In this document: positions 53,251-64,000 of the stretch, piece by piece
Numbering within the stretch: the stretch's first letter is position 1
Layout of the letters: every line of letters begins with the position of its first letter
From: Kuschelorhynchus macadamiae
Taxonomy: Eukaryota; Arthropoda; Insecta; Coleoptera; Curculionidae
Reading direction: 5' to 3'
DNA: 64,000 nt
Assembly: GCA_030620095.1 (NCBI GenBank)
Contig: JAUTXW010003829.1
Location: 250,501 to 314,500 of the forward strand
Position numbers and translations under genes: made by a program
Notes under the pieces: model-generated
Seen by the model: the letters and a program-made list of their open reading frames with translations, nothing else
What the model was told of the DNA's origin: nothing
Database searches by the model: none

Positions 53251-53295
<45 letters not shown>
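53251..53295. repeat. (AT)n microsatellite
   Basis: About 22 AT dinucleotides, flush with a PLE terminal fragment at 53296. Confidence 0.95.
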
Positions 53296-53298
<3 letters not shown>

Positions 53299-53460
53299 AG
53301 TCCTTGACGGGTGGAAAAATACAATGTGTTTTTATTCCGGGTGCACATGCGTTCACTACTGTCGTTCTAAAAAGAACAGTTTTGCTGACGTTTCGCCAAA
53401 ATCACATTTAGCATTTTCTTAGCTTTCCTTCTCGCAATCGATTAGAGACTTTTTATAAGC
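53296..53460 (-). mobile_element. Penelope terminal-repeat fragment (family H)
   Basis: AACAGTTTTGCTGACGTTTCGCCAAAATC is shared, inverted, with 32945-32973 of PLE H, as is the neighbouring ACTACTGTCGTTCT. A degenerate hammerhead-like motif lies on the minus strand at about 53383-53425. The end facing (AT)n corresponds to the 3' end of PLE H, which also abuts (AT)n. Confidence 0.65.
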
Positions 53461-55638
53461 TTATTTATATAAAAAATATAAAAATATATTTGCTTTTGCA
53501 TTAATAACTCATAAGAGCCGCATTACAAATTACTTGCACAAATCAAATTTAACTAGTTCAATAGTAAAACAATTTTTTGTAAAATGTTTGTACTAAATAT
53601 CGGTCATAATTTGGGTCCGTTTAGCATTTTAGATAGTATTCTAGTGACCATACAAAATTTAAAACATCACGGGGACCTACCAACAACGAGAATTTAAATT
53701 TTTAAATTGTACTAAATTTAACAATTTGTATATTTTGAATGAAATGAACTGAGCCTACAACTATACTAATATATTAAATTTTTAAATAGATTTAAAACTT
53801 TATTTTATTATTTTATGACGAACAAAAATTTAAATACAGGCCTAGATCCTGCAACCCTTGCTCTGGTTAATAACCGTAGGGTGCAAGACTGCTACGCTCT
53901 TATTTTTTTTTAAATAATAAAATAGGAAATATTTTTATTAATTTACTGAAATAAAAAAAACTCGCAAAGGTAATTAAAAAAAGGCAAAAGTATCAAGAGA
54001 CAAGCTCGTGGTCAACGGAGCATGCAATATCAATGCTCTAAGCTCGTTTATCCCGGAGAGTGGGCGTGGGAAAAAATTAAAAGTAAAAAAGGTGAGCGCC
54101 ACCAATTTATTACGGCTTAAATTGGAAAGTTCCCTAGATGTGTTCGGCACTCACTTGTTCCTGATATTTTTATAAAAAGAAAATTGTAATATAAAATAAA
54201 AAAAGTTATTTAATAAAAAAAATATCCTGAAAAAGGAGAGAAAATGTGAGCTAAGTAAAACACTATAAAACAATAAAATCTATTTAATAATTTTTTTTTG
54301 AAAAAAAAAAACCTGTACAAAAAATATAAAAAAATACACTAATACGAAATAAAAAAGTTCACCATTTGTCCCAGCGTGATACGTCACTGTAACCGGTGGA
54401 AGGTGTATGTAGACAGGACCTTAGTAGTTATATGGACGGAACGTTCACGTCCAAGTAAGTCTTAAAGCCCCGTACTAAGACCCTATTCAATAGGGTTTAG
54501 TTCGCCCCGTACAGGAAGACTCTCTCAGAGAGATTACTTGGAGGTTACAAAATACAATAAAATCCACAAATAGAAAACCCCAAGTAAATTTTTACGAAGC
54601 TGAGGAGAAATCCCACTAACGAATTTCCAAGAAAAACTTGGATTTTATTTTCCCTAGTTCGCGCTGAAGACCTTTCGATGTTACAGGAGACCAGAAAAGT
54701 GATGTGAAAAAAGTAGTTCCTTCCTGGAACCAGCTTCGTTGTACCTTCTAGAATTTACTCAACTCGGATGCAGAACTATCATTGGTTAGATTGCCCCAGG
54801 TGACATTAGTGTTGTCAAGAGGAACTCGGAATGATTTAAAATAGGGATTGCAGGGCAAGAAAAACGATCACTGATTGGTTTATAATTCAAACGGCAACCA
54901 CCTGAGAATAAACTTGGCAACAATTGGGATCTTAGCATGCGCCTACTGAATGAGGGCATATCGGATGCAGCGATTGACAGCGGATAGGAACTGACACGTC
55001 CCATAACCCCAAATTATACTGTGAACTAGGCAAAACGAATAGTAAACGAACATCTATCTTCCAGCTTCCAAAACTTAGATAATTAGAATAATAGTAGAAA
55101 ATGCTATACCGAAAAATCAACTTGCAACTAAAACAGAGAACAAAGCTATGGGGAATTGATTTCAAACGGGGAAGTGACAACAAAAAGGTACCTAGGCTTG
55201 ATTTAAATTAGATTTTCACAACAATACAATATAAATAAAATCGTTATTTTACCATTAAAAAAGATTTATTCATAACGAAATATTTTAGGCAATTCACAGA
55301 GACAAAAAATGGTCGAGTAATAATTCAAGACATAAAAGGGTCTAAATACTCATGCAATCAGGAAAAAAATTATTGAAAAAGGAAATATTTAAGGAAATAA
55401 TTTGGTTTTCCAAACGCTATACAGAACCGATTTAGTTATACCAATATGCAACTGCGACCTAATCCAAGAAAAAAAAGGTATAAATATTGATTATAAATCT
55501 AGAAATTTTATGTGTTATGCCAAAGTCAAAGAATTTGTACTAATTTTGCCCTTATGTGTTAGATATCCAGGGCTAAAAGGGAATACAATTAACATAGGGT
55601 AAATTTAAAATAAAGTAACAAGCATGTAATGGCCTAAA

Positions 55639-55640
<2 letters not shown>
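53461..55640. other. Intergenic, unassigned; GC-richer around 54360-55020
   Basis: No reading frame with recognisable protein sequence (54786-55183 minus, 55402-55602 plus show none). 54360-54760 has mixed composition and small palindromes (CCCTATTCAATAGGG, CTCTCTCAGAGAGA), as seen in untranslated parts of LTR elements, but no LTR ends were found. Confidence 0.4.

Positions 55641-55699
<59 letters not shown>
55641..55699. repeat. (AT)n microsatellite
   Basis: About 29 AT dinucleotides. No element boundary was recognised beside it. Confidence 0.96.
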
Positions 55700-55701
<2 letters not shown>

Positions 55702-57149
55702 AAAATAGAAATATTTATCAAAGTAACGGTGCCTTATAAACACAAATTCCTACATATGAGTATTAATACAAAATATCGACCTTACATGCAAAAAAAAATC
55801 GGTGCATTAATGCCAGTATTTTATTATTTACAGCAACAGAAAAGATATGTTTGGACCCAAAAATAAAGGTTGGAAGTTGAAAATGCAACATCCTGACAAG
55901 ATTATCGAAAGACCAAAACTTGCATAAAGGAGGCAAAACAGGTTTTCAAGACTGCTAAAATTAAGTTCTGATTTACTCTGTAATATTAAGAAATAAATAT
56001 CTTTAGATGTTATTTGGGTTTCGTTTTTTAAATAATTATAATTTTAATTGATGAATGATATTGTATGAATCTAGGCATCGCCATCCAAGTAACAAGGTTT
56101 GAACTTGCAGTAAAACGTTTCTTTAGAACGGGGTGGTGAACTACTTTAGTTTAAGAATACTGATAGTTGTTGATAATAGGTGGCGCTATACATACCGATT
56201 AATTATTATAATATAATCCGGTATAACAAATGAAATCTTCGCTTGAGATATGGGTAATCTAACTAAACTATAAGACCAATATATAATTTAAATAAAGCGC
56301 ACATATGAATCATTAAAAATTAACACTAAAAGATTACATTATAAAAGTTAAACTTAAAGATTAAACTATATAACAAAATTAGAGTGTTACAATCCCATGA
56401 TATTGTAGGTTTATTTATTTTTTTGAATTTATGCTAAAGTTGCCAAATGTCCTCCAGCCGGGATGATAGGCTTCCTTTAAGCTATTAAGTTTTCCATCCT
56501 CCTCAACTACTCTTATGGACGCTATTTGCCCTACTTTAACTGACTACATTTTAGATACCATATAAGTTAATCACATCTTAATCACATCAAAATCAATCAA
56601 AGTAATGCAAATTGATAGACTTGTATGCATTTATATTTTAAAGAACCGATATAAAACTATTTTATATTCTTTAAAATAATCTTTGTTTTATTAATTATTA
56701 ACGTCTCCTCTCTATCGAGGTCTAATTGTTCGAGACCTACAGCTTAACGTCGGCTTCGAACCGCGGTCTGCAGTCCATCTTTCGACTCTCGAACCACACC
56801 TTAACTTCGAGCTGCTAATTCTTGGGTTACGGTGCAGCCTTTGATATTTAATAAGGTATATGTCAAGTTCTGCGTGTGGACTCGCAATGCATTACATGTG
56901 CTGGACCTTAAGTGTCTAGTTCAAAACACTTACTTTCAACCCCACAACCAAACGTTCGCTACTCCGATACATCCGGTTCCAACTCTTTATTTTTTTATTA
57001 ACATAACATAAACGCAGCTACATATATTGTACAAAGTAATTTGTGAATTTAAAAATGTGGGCATGTAATTTAAAAAAAATCGGTAAATTCCCTTTTATTT
57101 GGAATAGTGAAGTGTGACCCAATTTAGTTCGGTACATAGTCATTTAGTA
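55700..57149. other. Intergenic; sister copy of repeat 52111 begins near 57050
   Basis: 56700-56990 is GC-richer (CTCTATCGAGGTCTAATTGT, TTCGAACCGCGGTC) without a recognised gene. From about 57080 it matches 52140-52232 (GGTAAATTCCCTT, AATAGTGAAGTG, CCCAATTTA, TTTAGTAACACATAT). Confidence 0.45.
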
Positions 57150-57157
57150 ACACATAT

Positions 57158-58168
57158 CAGTGGCGACTCGCGGGTGAAAAGTAAGTGAAGTGCAAATGAA
57201 GCAAGAAAATATTGCAATAATTTTTTTTCTAGAATTTCTATATATGTGCAGGGGTAGAATATTTTTTACGACTTACCTAAATTTTGTATACTAAAGCAAT
57301 TCTCCTATTCTTCATAGCAGCAAATTTTTTTATAACATCCTCATAAAATGGATGAGTTGCCCTAATCTCCTCCAGAAAGTCCTTTTGAATTGAAATATTG
57401 CCAAGAGAAGTAGGTGTTTCTTAACATATTGTATTTCTTAAATAAGTTTTTACACATTTGAAGCAAGAAAAATTTCTTTCCATTGAAGCACTTGTCGACG
57501 GTATTGTCAAAATAAGGGAAAACAATTTATAAGCTTCGGTAAAAATATATTTATTTTTATTAATTTTTTTCACTTGCTCTTGCAGCGATATATTCCAATT
57601 ACTCTCATTGGCAAAAATAAGCTCATTTTTAAGTCGTTGACTTTTTGAAAATATTTCCCCATATAACTGTAACAAATTTTCAAACGGGCCAGTCGGAAAA
57701 TTTAAACTCATTTCTATTAAAATATGGTCCAATATTTCATAAAAAAGGGTTCTATACTTAGCTCCAATTCGTTCAGGTGAAAGCTTAGCAAGCTCACGTT
57801 TGTAATAATTTATTTCTGTAATAGAATTAGCTTTATCAAACATGGTATTAAAAAAATGATAATTTCTTTTTTTACAGAGCGCCTCACGACAGCGTTTTAT
57901 ATTAGATATGCAAAAATGAATGTCAAGCGATTTTTTTTGGAGAACGTCAAATAGTATGTCCGTGATTGAGAAAATGTCAATAAACACTAATGCCAGAAAC
58001 GTGAATTCAAAATCGTTCATATCACCTAAAAATCCTTTCGCAAGGCGGATTGATTTTTCATCAGATTTGTCACAGTTATAATATATAATAAATATAGTTA
58101 GATGTTTGCTTGTTTATTTTTACTGGTGAAGTAGCACTTCACCTAATTCACCTGAATAGCCGCCACTG
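57158..58168 (-). mobile_element. hAT transposon relic, 1011 bp, with 8-bp target duplication
   Basis: The ends are CAGTGGCGACTCGCGGGTGA and, inverted, CAGTGGCGGCTATTCAGGTGA. Both are flanked by ACACATAT (57150-57157 and 58169-58176), an exact 8-bp duplication as made by hAT transposases. The interior encodes only the C-terminal third of the transposase, so the element is internally deleted. The empty site exists in the sister repeat near 52232. Confidence 0.9.
57277..58020 (-). pseudogene. hAT transposase C-terminal part (ZMYM1-like type)
   Basis: Reads MNDFEFTFLALVF through LFSLILTIPSTSASMERNFS and CFKCVKTYLRNTIC to a stop at 57421-57423, then continues in frame with ETPTSLGNISIQKDFLEEI and FAAMKNRRIALVYKI to 57277. 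The L-x-x-P-[SV]-T-S-A-S-x-E-R-x-F-S block followed by K-T-Y-L-R-N-T is the hAT dimerisation region. The N-terminal BED-finger region and most of the catalytic core are absent. One premature in-frame stop. Inactive by itself. Confidence 0.88.
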
Positions 58169-58176
58169 ACACATAT

Positions 58177-60260
58177 ATAATAGCCTTTTAAATGTTTATA
58201 TTGAGCGCCATTTCCTTTCTTCATATTGGATTCGTACCAATATTTTACAACTCTCTATCTATGCCATACCTAATACAATTTTAAAAAAATTGTATAAGTA
58301 TTTTTTACATTTATATCACAATTAATTTTTCTGCAAAATTTAAAAGCAGATGAATACGAAGGTTTTTTACGCTGATTTTTGAACATTTTATTTGGCCGCC
58401 ATTTTGTTTCGCCATTTTGAATTCGTACTACAACTTTATCAGAATTAATCTAATAAGTAGTTTTTGTATGCTGATTATGTAAATATTTTAACAGAGAGCC
58501 ATTTTGTTTTGCTATCTTGGATTCATACCAAACTATTGTCAGTTCATTCATACCTAATTTGTATGCAAAATAATTGGATAATTAGTTTTAAATAATATTT
58601 TTTAAGTTTCAGTAATCCGCCATCTTGTTTCGCCTTATTGGATTTTTACCAAAATTACCTCAAATGAACTTTAATGTTTGACCAAAATTCAAAAGTCAAT
58701 AGGGTATGTAGTTTTTAAACTATGTCGAGAACTAAAAGACAGACAAACCGATAAACAGATCGACCCAATTAATAAAACATACTTTTTGGCGCTAAAACGT
58801 GAATATATATGTAAAACCTAGGAGTGCGATTTTTCACGATTACAGACATTTAATTTTAAATTTGTACTACAACTTAACCAGTTCATTTCTACTCTATAAT
58901 TAATTATTGCACAAAATTTGAAATCAATTTCGTAATTTTTTTCAAACTGAATTTTTCCTTATCTTACCAAACCGCCATGTCGTTTTAATATCTTGGATTT
59001 CTACCAAAATTTTACCAATCGGCTTCTACATAATATTTGATTTTTATGCTAAATTTGAGGTTGAGAGCCATACTTCTTTTTACCAAGGAATTTGGTTTTA
59101 CTTTATCAAATTCAAATTATGTAAAAACTGAAAAAATCATTAATTATTTCTTATATTATACTAATTTATGCAAAATATCCTTATTACTATTTAAAGTCAC
59201 AAGTTGAATTCTTTGCACACCTCTGTATAAATAATATTATTAAGATGTAAAAATTGAAGAATAAAGTTCTTTGTAGTTATATCGTATGACTCAAAAAAAG
59301 CATTAAGTATGAACAGAATGAATAGACATATGCTATATTTAATTTAACTTTATAAACGTAAATTCATAACACGAATCGTTATTATCAGAAAATTTTAGAC
59401 ATAAATGTGGTGGCTGCTTTTCCAAAAAGAATGAAATATTAAAAAATGATTCTTAGGATTAGACTGTATCAAATTGGAATTAGTATCCAAACTTTCCCGT
59501 TTGATTACATGAAGCATCTTCAGGGATCTTTACTCCACGAGATCTGAACATTTAATTGGCTCGAAGAGATTCAGGCAGGCTTTTATACCCAACTTGTACT
59601 TGCCGAACCGTGACCCTGTATTAAGATCGGTTTCCAAGTGTGATATAACCCGTATCTCTATTGAAGCAAAATATATGTTTAAAAATTCCAATAGATTCTC
59701 TAATTTTTCATTTATAAAATATTACTGGAACCGACGCTAGAACTTTGATTTTCTTGATATTTATAATATGGCCAGTAGTATGCTGGTGTCCAGCTAGAGC
59801 AGAATTTTACCGAATATTTAAATATTTTATTAGGCCGCCATTTTGTCATGCCATATAGGATTCGCAATAAAAATTTACCAGTCTGCCTCTATTTAACACT
59901 TGATTTTTATGCAAAATTGCATGTCATTTGCATAAGCAGTTTTTGGTACTGAATTTTTCAACATTTTATTAAGACACCATTTGGTTCTGCCCTAATGGAT
60001 TTAAACAAAAAATTATCAGTTTATCTCCATATCACATTTTATTTTTGCGCAAATTTTGAAGTTTTTATCGCCTTACGACCCCTGATTTTTTACCAAAGTC
60101 AATCGGGTTTTTGATTTATGCCGCATACAGATGGAGAGGCCGACAGACAGACAGATAGACCGACAGACTGACGGAAATGGGTCCAGGCACCCGAAAACGC
60201 AAACCTTGGAGGGTGATTTTTTCACGATTACAAAACTTCTTTCTTACGAGAAAGTAAAAA
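58177..60260 (-). repeat. Repeat family R copies, minus orientation
   Basis: Two copies. The first, 58177-59060, continues the unit cut by the hAT element (ATTGAGCGCCATTT, GGCCGCCATTTTG twice, GAACTAAAAGACAGACAAAC, CGATTTTTCACGATTACAGA). The second, 59800-60260, has AGGCCGCCATTTTGTCATGC, a CAGACAGACAGATAGACCGA block and GATTTTTTCACGATTACAA. The sequence between (59060-59800) shows no feature. Confidence 0.7.
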
Positions 60261-60739
60261 GAGAAATTCGCCCCTTAATATATGATTTATACAACTCCAA
60301 TAAAATTTGGTATAAAATATATTCACTACTTTTCAGATTGTGTTTATTCACATAATATTAACGACTCTTTCATTGAACTTTGCTTATTTGTTCCAAAAAA
60401 AATCTTACTCGTGGTTATTCTTAAACTGCAAAAAAATTATTCGCCTTTACCCACAACTTCCCTCGTACACACTTTAAGACGTACATATGACACAGTCTGC
60501 AAATGCATATATATATTGCTTTATATAAAAATTTTTACCAGTTTATGCCTATCAGAATTTATTTTTGTGGAAATTCCGAAGTCCATCCGATAAGTAGCTT
60601 TTTAATAATGATTTTTTTTCATTTTATAAAGCTGCTATTTTGTTCTTCTATACTGGACTTTTACCAAAATGTTACCATTCCATCCCCATATGACGATTGA
60701 TTTTTGACTATAAAAACACATACATTATAAAACCATGAT
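60261..60739. other. Intergenic; small repeat-R piece at the right
   Basis: Short open frames without motif. 60600-60710 (AAAGCTGCTATTTTGTTCTT, TTTACCAAAATGTTACC) resembles repeat R in minus orientation. Confidence 0.45.
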
Positions 60740-61345
60740 TGTCATTTCATAGAAACTGCCTAAGAAGGGCAGATGCCTTACCGAATACATTTTCTGTGAT
60801 TTTGCACTAACTGAAGCTGGGAAATTTGTGATTTAATTTCACCTCGTAATTGAACCCCTGTATATATTCCAGGACCTTTCCTGAATAGTACATTTTGGAT
60901 AGCTTATTGAGCACTTTCTGGCGCCGTCATTAGTTTTCTGACCAGACGCCTACTTGTTTTTATAAAAATATAAAGAAAAAAAAATTAATTTTTCAGTAAG
61001 ACACACCCACTTCAAGATATAAGAGCCCCAAAACACCGATTGAAAAATATATATATATATAATATCGTCAAACGGATTCGAAACCCAACCAGAAACAATC
61101 CTGTTGTGTAGAACTCGACCGAGAATTGTTCTAAAAAGTTTCGTCAAAAAAAAAAATTACTACCGCTATCCTGTTACTCCAAAGTTGACTTTTTTTGGTC
61201 AATTTTGGGGTATATCCCCGGTACTAAAATTTCAAACAAATCTCGTTGATCCACATTTTCTCCAAAGACCAAAGATACATATCAAATTCAGTGCCATATC
61301 TCTAATATTATCCGAAATGTGCCCGCCGAAAGGTCGAAAAACATA
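60740..61345 (+). repeat. Left copy of a diverged direct repeat pair
   Basis: GGGCAGATGCCTTACC, ACGGATTCGAAACCCA, CTATCCTGTTACTCCAAAGTTGACTTTTTTTGG and ATGTGCCCGCCGAAAGGTCGAAAA have counterparts in the same order and spacing in 63050-63750. Non-coding or long decayed. Confidence 0.6.
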
Positions 61346-63049
61346 AAATTTAAAATATTTATTGCAGATAATAACACACAGTAAATAGATGAAAAATCTT
61401 TATTTGACTTTAAAACATATTATTACGACACACGCCCCCTTGGCCAATCTAATAAAAAGGCGCTGCATCTTGCTTTTTTCGGCAGCACTCTCTCAGGATG
61501 ACAGGCTTCGACAAGTTAGCAGTAGAAAGAAAGTAATAAATTGGCTACCTGCGATTTATTTGTTTACATTTTTCTCCAAAAGATGTTAGACGTTTTTATG
61601 GTGTGCTCCCCGGGCACTTCGATCCCCATTACTTAAAAGGTCATCAGTTCTGGTCCCGTCTACCGTGTCCCAAAAGACATTGAAGTAAGACTGGATCCGA
61701 GAATAATAATTTACGTTGCTAAATATTGTAACTATTTTCTTTGTATACAGAAAATATCTTTTCTTTTAACGAGTGATGGCTACCCCTCGTGGTGGCTGAC
61801 GCTTTGGGTCTAGGTGGCTGGACAGTTGTCTACACGCCACGGTTGGATTAGGCGAATCGTCCTTAGTTCACTTTCATTTTGAGAACTACTTCTTTTTTTC
61901 TATCTTGTTAGTAGTTTTCTTGTCAACTTTTATCGACACTACGTGACATTGAATGTCTTAGACCGCTATCTTGTAGACGAACTTTTTGAAAGCCCCTCGA
62001 GAGTTCGACAGGTATGTGTCTTCCATTAATAATTACGCCTCCAATCAGACTCAGTCGGAAGTTCCTACTTGCAATACATGGGTGTCCTGGTCTCACCCTG
62101 ACCTCTCGTACCCCGAACATTCGAATAACTTAATATCCTGCCCTCCAAACTCTAGTCCAAATGTGGACTTTGGACCCGTTTATTCATGAGCTCGGAATTG
62201 GACCTTCTTTGAGGGACAAAGCAGGCTCTTACCTCCGATGTCGCTCATAAGAGCGAGTTCCATATGGCACAGATGCCTTGCTCGGCACGGGAGAACGCCA
62301 GAGCTAGTTGACTTTCACCCCTAAAGAACTCAGGGATACTCTTGAGACTTCCCAAACCTAGTCCCTCAAACGTCCAAATATTGTTACAGCCCGTATATGG
62401 GACCAATGAACCGGATACCCACGCGTCCCAGAAGACTCTCCTGTAACCTTCGAGCACAACAGAGGACTGTCCTGTAGTCTTCGAGCGCAAGGTAGGTCCC
62501 AATGTCACCGGACATTCAAACTCGCCCAATTTGATCCACTGAGATGTCGCAGGCCCCGGATATGGAGATTGCGACTCAGGGCTCGGCCGGCCTCAATCCC
62601 TGATACTCCAGTCGTACTTTCGACACTAAGAATACACTGACACACTGATATTTAAATTACATTAAAAAAATAACACAGTAGTTCACAGTAAAATAAAATG
62701 AAAACACTAATGACAAAATTATAAATTTTAGCTTTGTTAATAAATTATCTAGTAGAGTATCATTCCGAACAGTTTCTTATTAAAAATTACCTTATATATC
62801 AGACTGTGTTGCCTTCAAAATCCAAGGGTCACCACTGTTGTATCAAAGTCAAAAAATATTTTACGAATTAATTATGGGAGGTTTAATATTACTGAAACAA
62901 AAATTATTGCCAGGTTCAAGAACATTTCAAATACTGGTAGTTAAATTACCAAGAAAAAATAAATCTTACCTATAATAAAAAATACATTTATGATATTCGT
63001 AATTGATTTAATTACCAAACACTTATTATTAAGCCAAGACGATAGTCAC
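61346..63049. other. GC-richer block (61600-62640) between the repeat pair
   Basis: About 1 kb with clearly higher GC than the rest of the window. It has a dispersed short repeat (CCTGTA[AG][CT]CTTCGAGC at 62441 and 62473) and overlapping open frames on both strands (62245-62529 minus, 61986-62189 plus) in which I recognise no domain. It could be the leader or LTR region of a retroelement. Confidence 0.4.
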
Positions 63050-63750
63050 TTCACAGAAAATGTCTAGGCAGATGCTTTGCCACGTTAAAATTTTCTTTGA
63101 TTTTTCACTATCTCTGACAAATACTTTTTCCTTCCCACAATAAAGTTTTCTTAACACACCGGGTAAATATCCACATATCAAACATCAAACGCAAATACCC
63201 GACCGTGTACGAAACATAGGAAACTATTTTCGATGTAAACACGGCATTTTTCAACGGAAAATTCAGACATACAACCGTACCTGGTTTCCAAGTCGAATTT
63301 CGTAGATATTGCCTAAAAACAGAACCAAAACCATCCCATCAAAACGCACATCAATTATCTGTTGTATCGACGGTTTCGTTAAATTTTAAGCGCATCGAGC
63401 TCGGCCAAAGCCACCTAGCATTTTTAATCGTATATCGATCGGTATCGATTTTTAACCGAAAGTGTCCACTTTTGCCATTTTGTGTGCTAAACGGGTTCGA
63501 AACCCCACAAAAGCAATGGGTTCCGTAAGACCCGAAAAACCATCGCTACAGAAAGCTTCGTAGAAAAATAAAAATTGCGACGGCTATCGTGTTACATCGA
63601 AGTTGACTTTTTTGGTCATCTTCGAGGTATCAAAAGAGGTACAGACAATTTTTTGAAAGAAATATCGTCTCCTATAAAATTTCAGCACCCTCTCCATAAT
63701 AGAATCAAAAATATGCCCGCCGAAAAGTCGAAAACACTCTCTGGAATGAC
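63050..63750 (+). repeat. Right copy of the diverged direct repeat pair
   Basis: AGGCAGATGCTTTGCC, CGGGTTCGAAACCCCA, GGCTATCGTGTTACATCGAA, GTTGACTTTTTTGGTCATCT and ATGCCCGCCGAAAAGTCGAA match the left copy at 60740-61345 in order. The two lie about 2.3 kb apart in the same orientation. Confidence 0.6.
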
Positions 63751-64000
63751 ATCGACCCACACTACATTTTCGACGCAAAGGGTGAGAGCCGTAGCGACAA
63801 ATGGCCGCGAAGCAGAAGTTTGTTAACAAGTGACCTACCGAATAGCAAGTGTGTATCCGCATCAAGTTCCTCTGTCCATCCCCGAGATACCCAAATTATC
63901 CAGTCTCTACTTTAAATGATATAGATGTGAATAGAATGGCATGATTTTTATGGATTTTACATATACCTAGGTGGATTTTTATCTATGATTCGAGAGCAAA

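Noticed and set aside
54786..55183. Minus-strand open frames in the GC-richer patch
   Set aside because: Overlapping frames without recognisable motifs or splice context.
56750..56790. TTCGAACCGCGGTC as a tRNA T-loop
   Set aside because: No matching acceptor, D-arm or anticodon arm can be folded around it.

Overview
This is an AT-rich window of insect nuclear DNA (no operons or ribosome-binding sites; GT-AG introns; short AT microsatellites everywhere). A cuticular protein with repeated 'V-[ED]-T-P-E-V-x-A-A-K-x-x-H' motifs, of the pupal cuticle protein C1 kind known from Tenebrio, suggests a beetle. That placement is an inference from one protein family.

The only host gene I can support is on the minus strand. 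It covers about 41 kb, from an ATG at 44989 to a stop at 4156, in five exons (44978-44989, 29978-30197, 22934-23076, 18640-18886, 4156-4355). The exons total 822 nt and encode 273 residues. All junctions are GT-AG, all phases agree, and one junction falls inside a protein motif and completes it. A TATA-like box lies near 45071-45080. The four introns (about 14.8, 6.9, 4.0 and 14.3 kb) make up 98% of the gene and are filled with mobile DNA.

Layout: 1-670, the 3' end of an env-bearing LTR retroelement. 671-2560, repeats, a tandem array with hammerhead-like motifs, and an (AT)n array. Intron 4 (4356-18639) holds a nearly intact Penelope-like element (PLE A, 5392-8640) and a mirror-image cluster of a second PLE family (9558-18260). 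Intron 2 (23077-29977) holds a mini-PLE with two hammerhead-like motifs and a dead RTE-type LINE. Intron 1 (30198-44977) holds a third PLE, a 530-bp tandem repeat, a 4.4-kb TIR DNA transposon that I cannot assign to a superfamily, and another dead PLE. Upstream of the gene (45-64 kb) are a dead LINE with internal duplications, a SINE inside a LINE ORF1, repeat fragments, a 1-kb hAT relic with an exact 8-bp target duplication, and a repeat pair flanking a GC-richer block.

The most striking pattern is that (AT)n arrays sit flush against the ends of elements from unrelated classes (PLE, TIR transposon, LINE). Hammerhead-like sequences recur at the PLE ends. No mobile element here looks fully intact: each coding region has stops, frameshifts or truncations.
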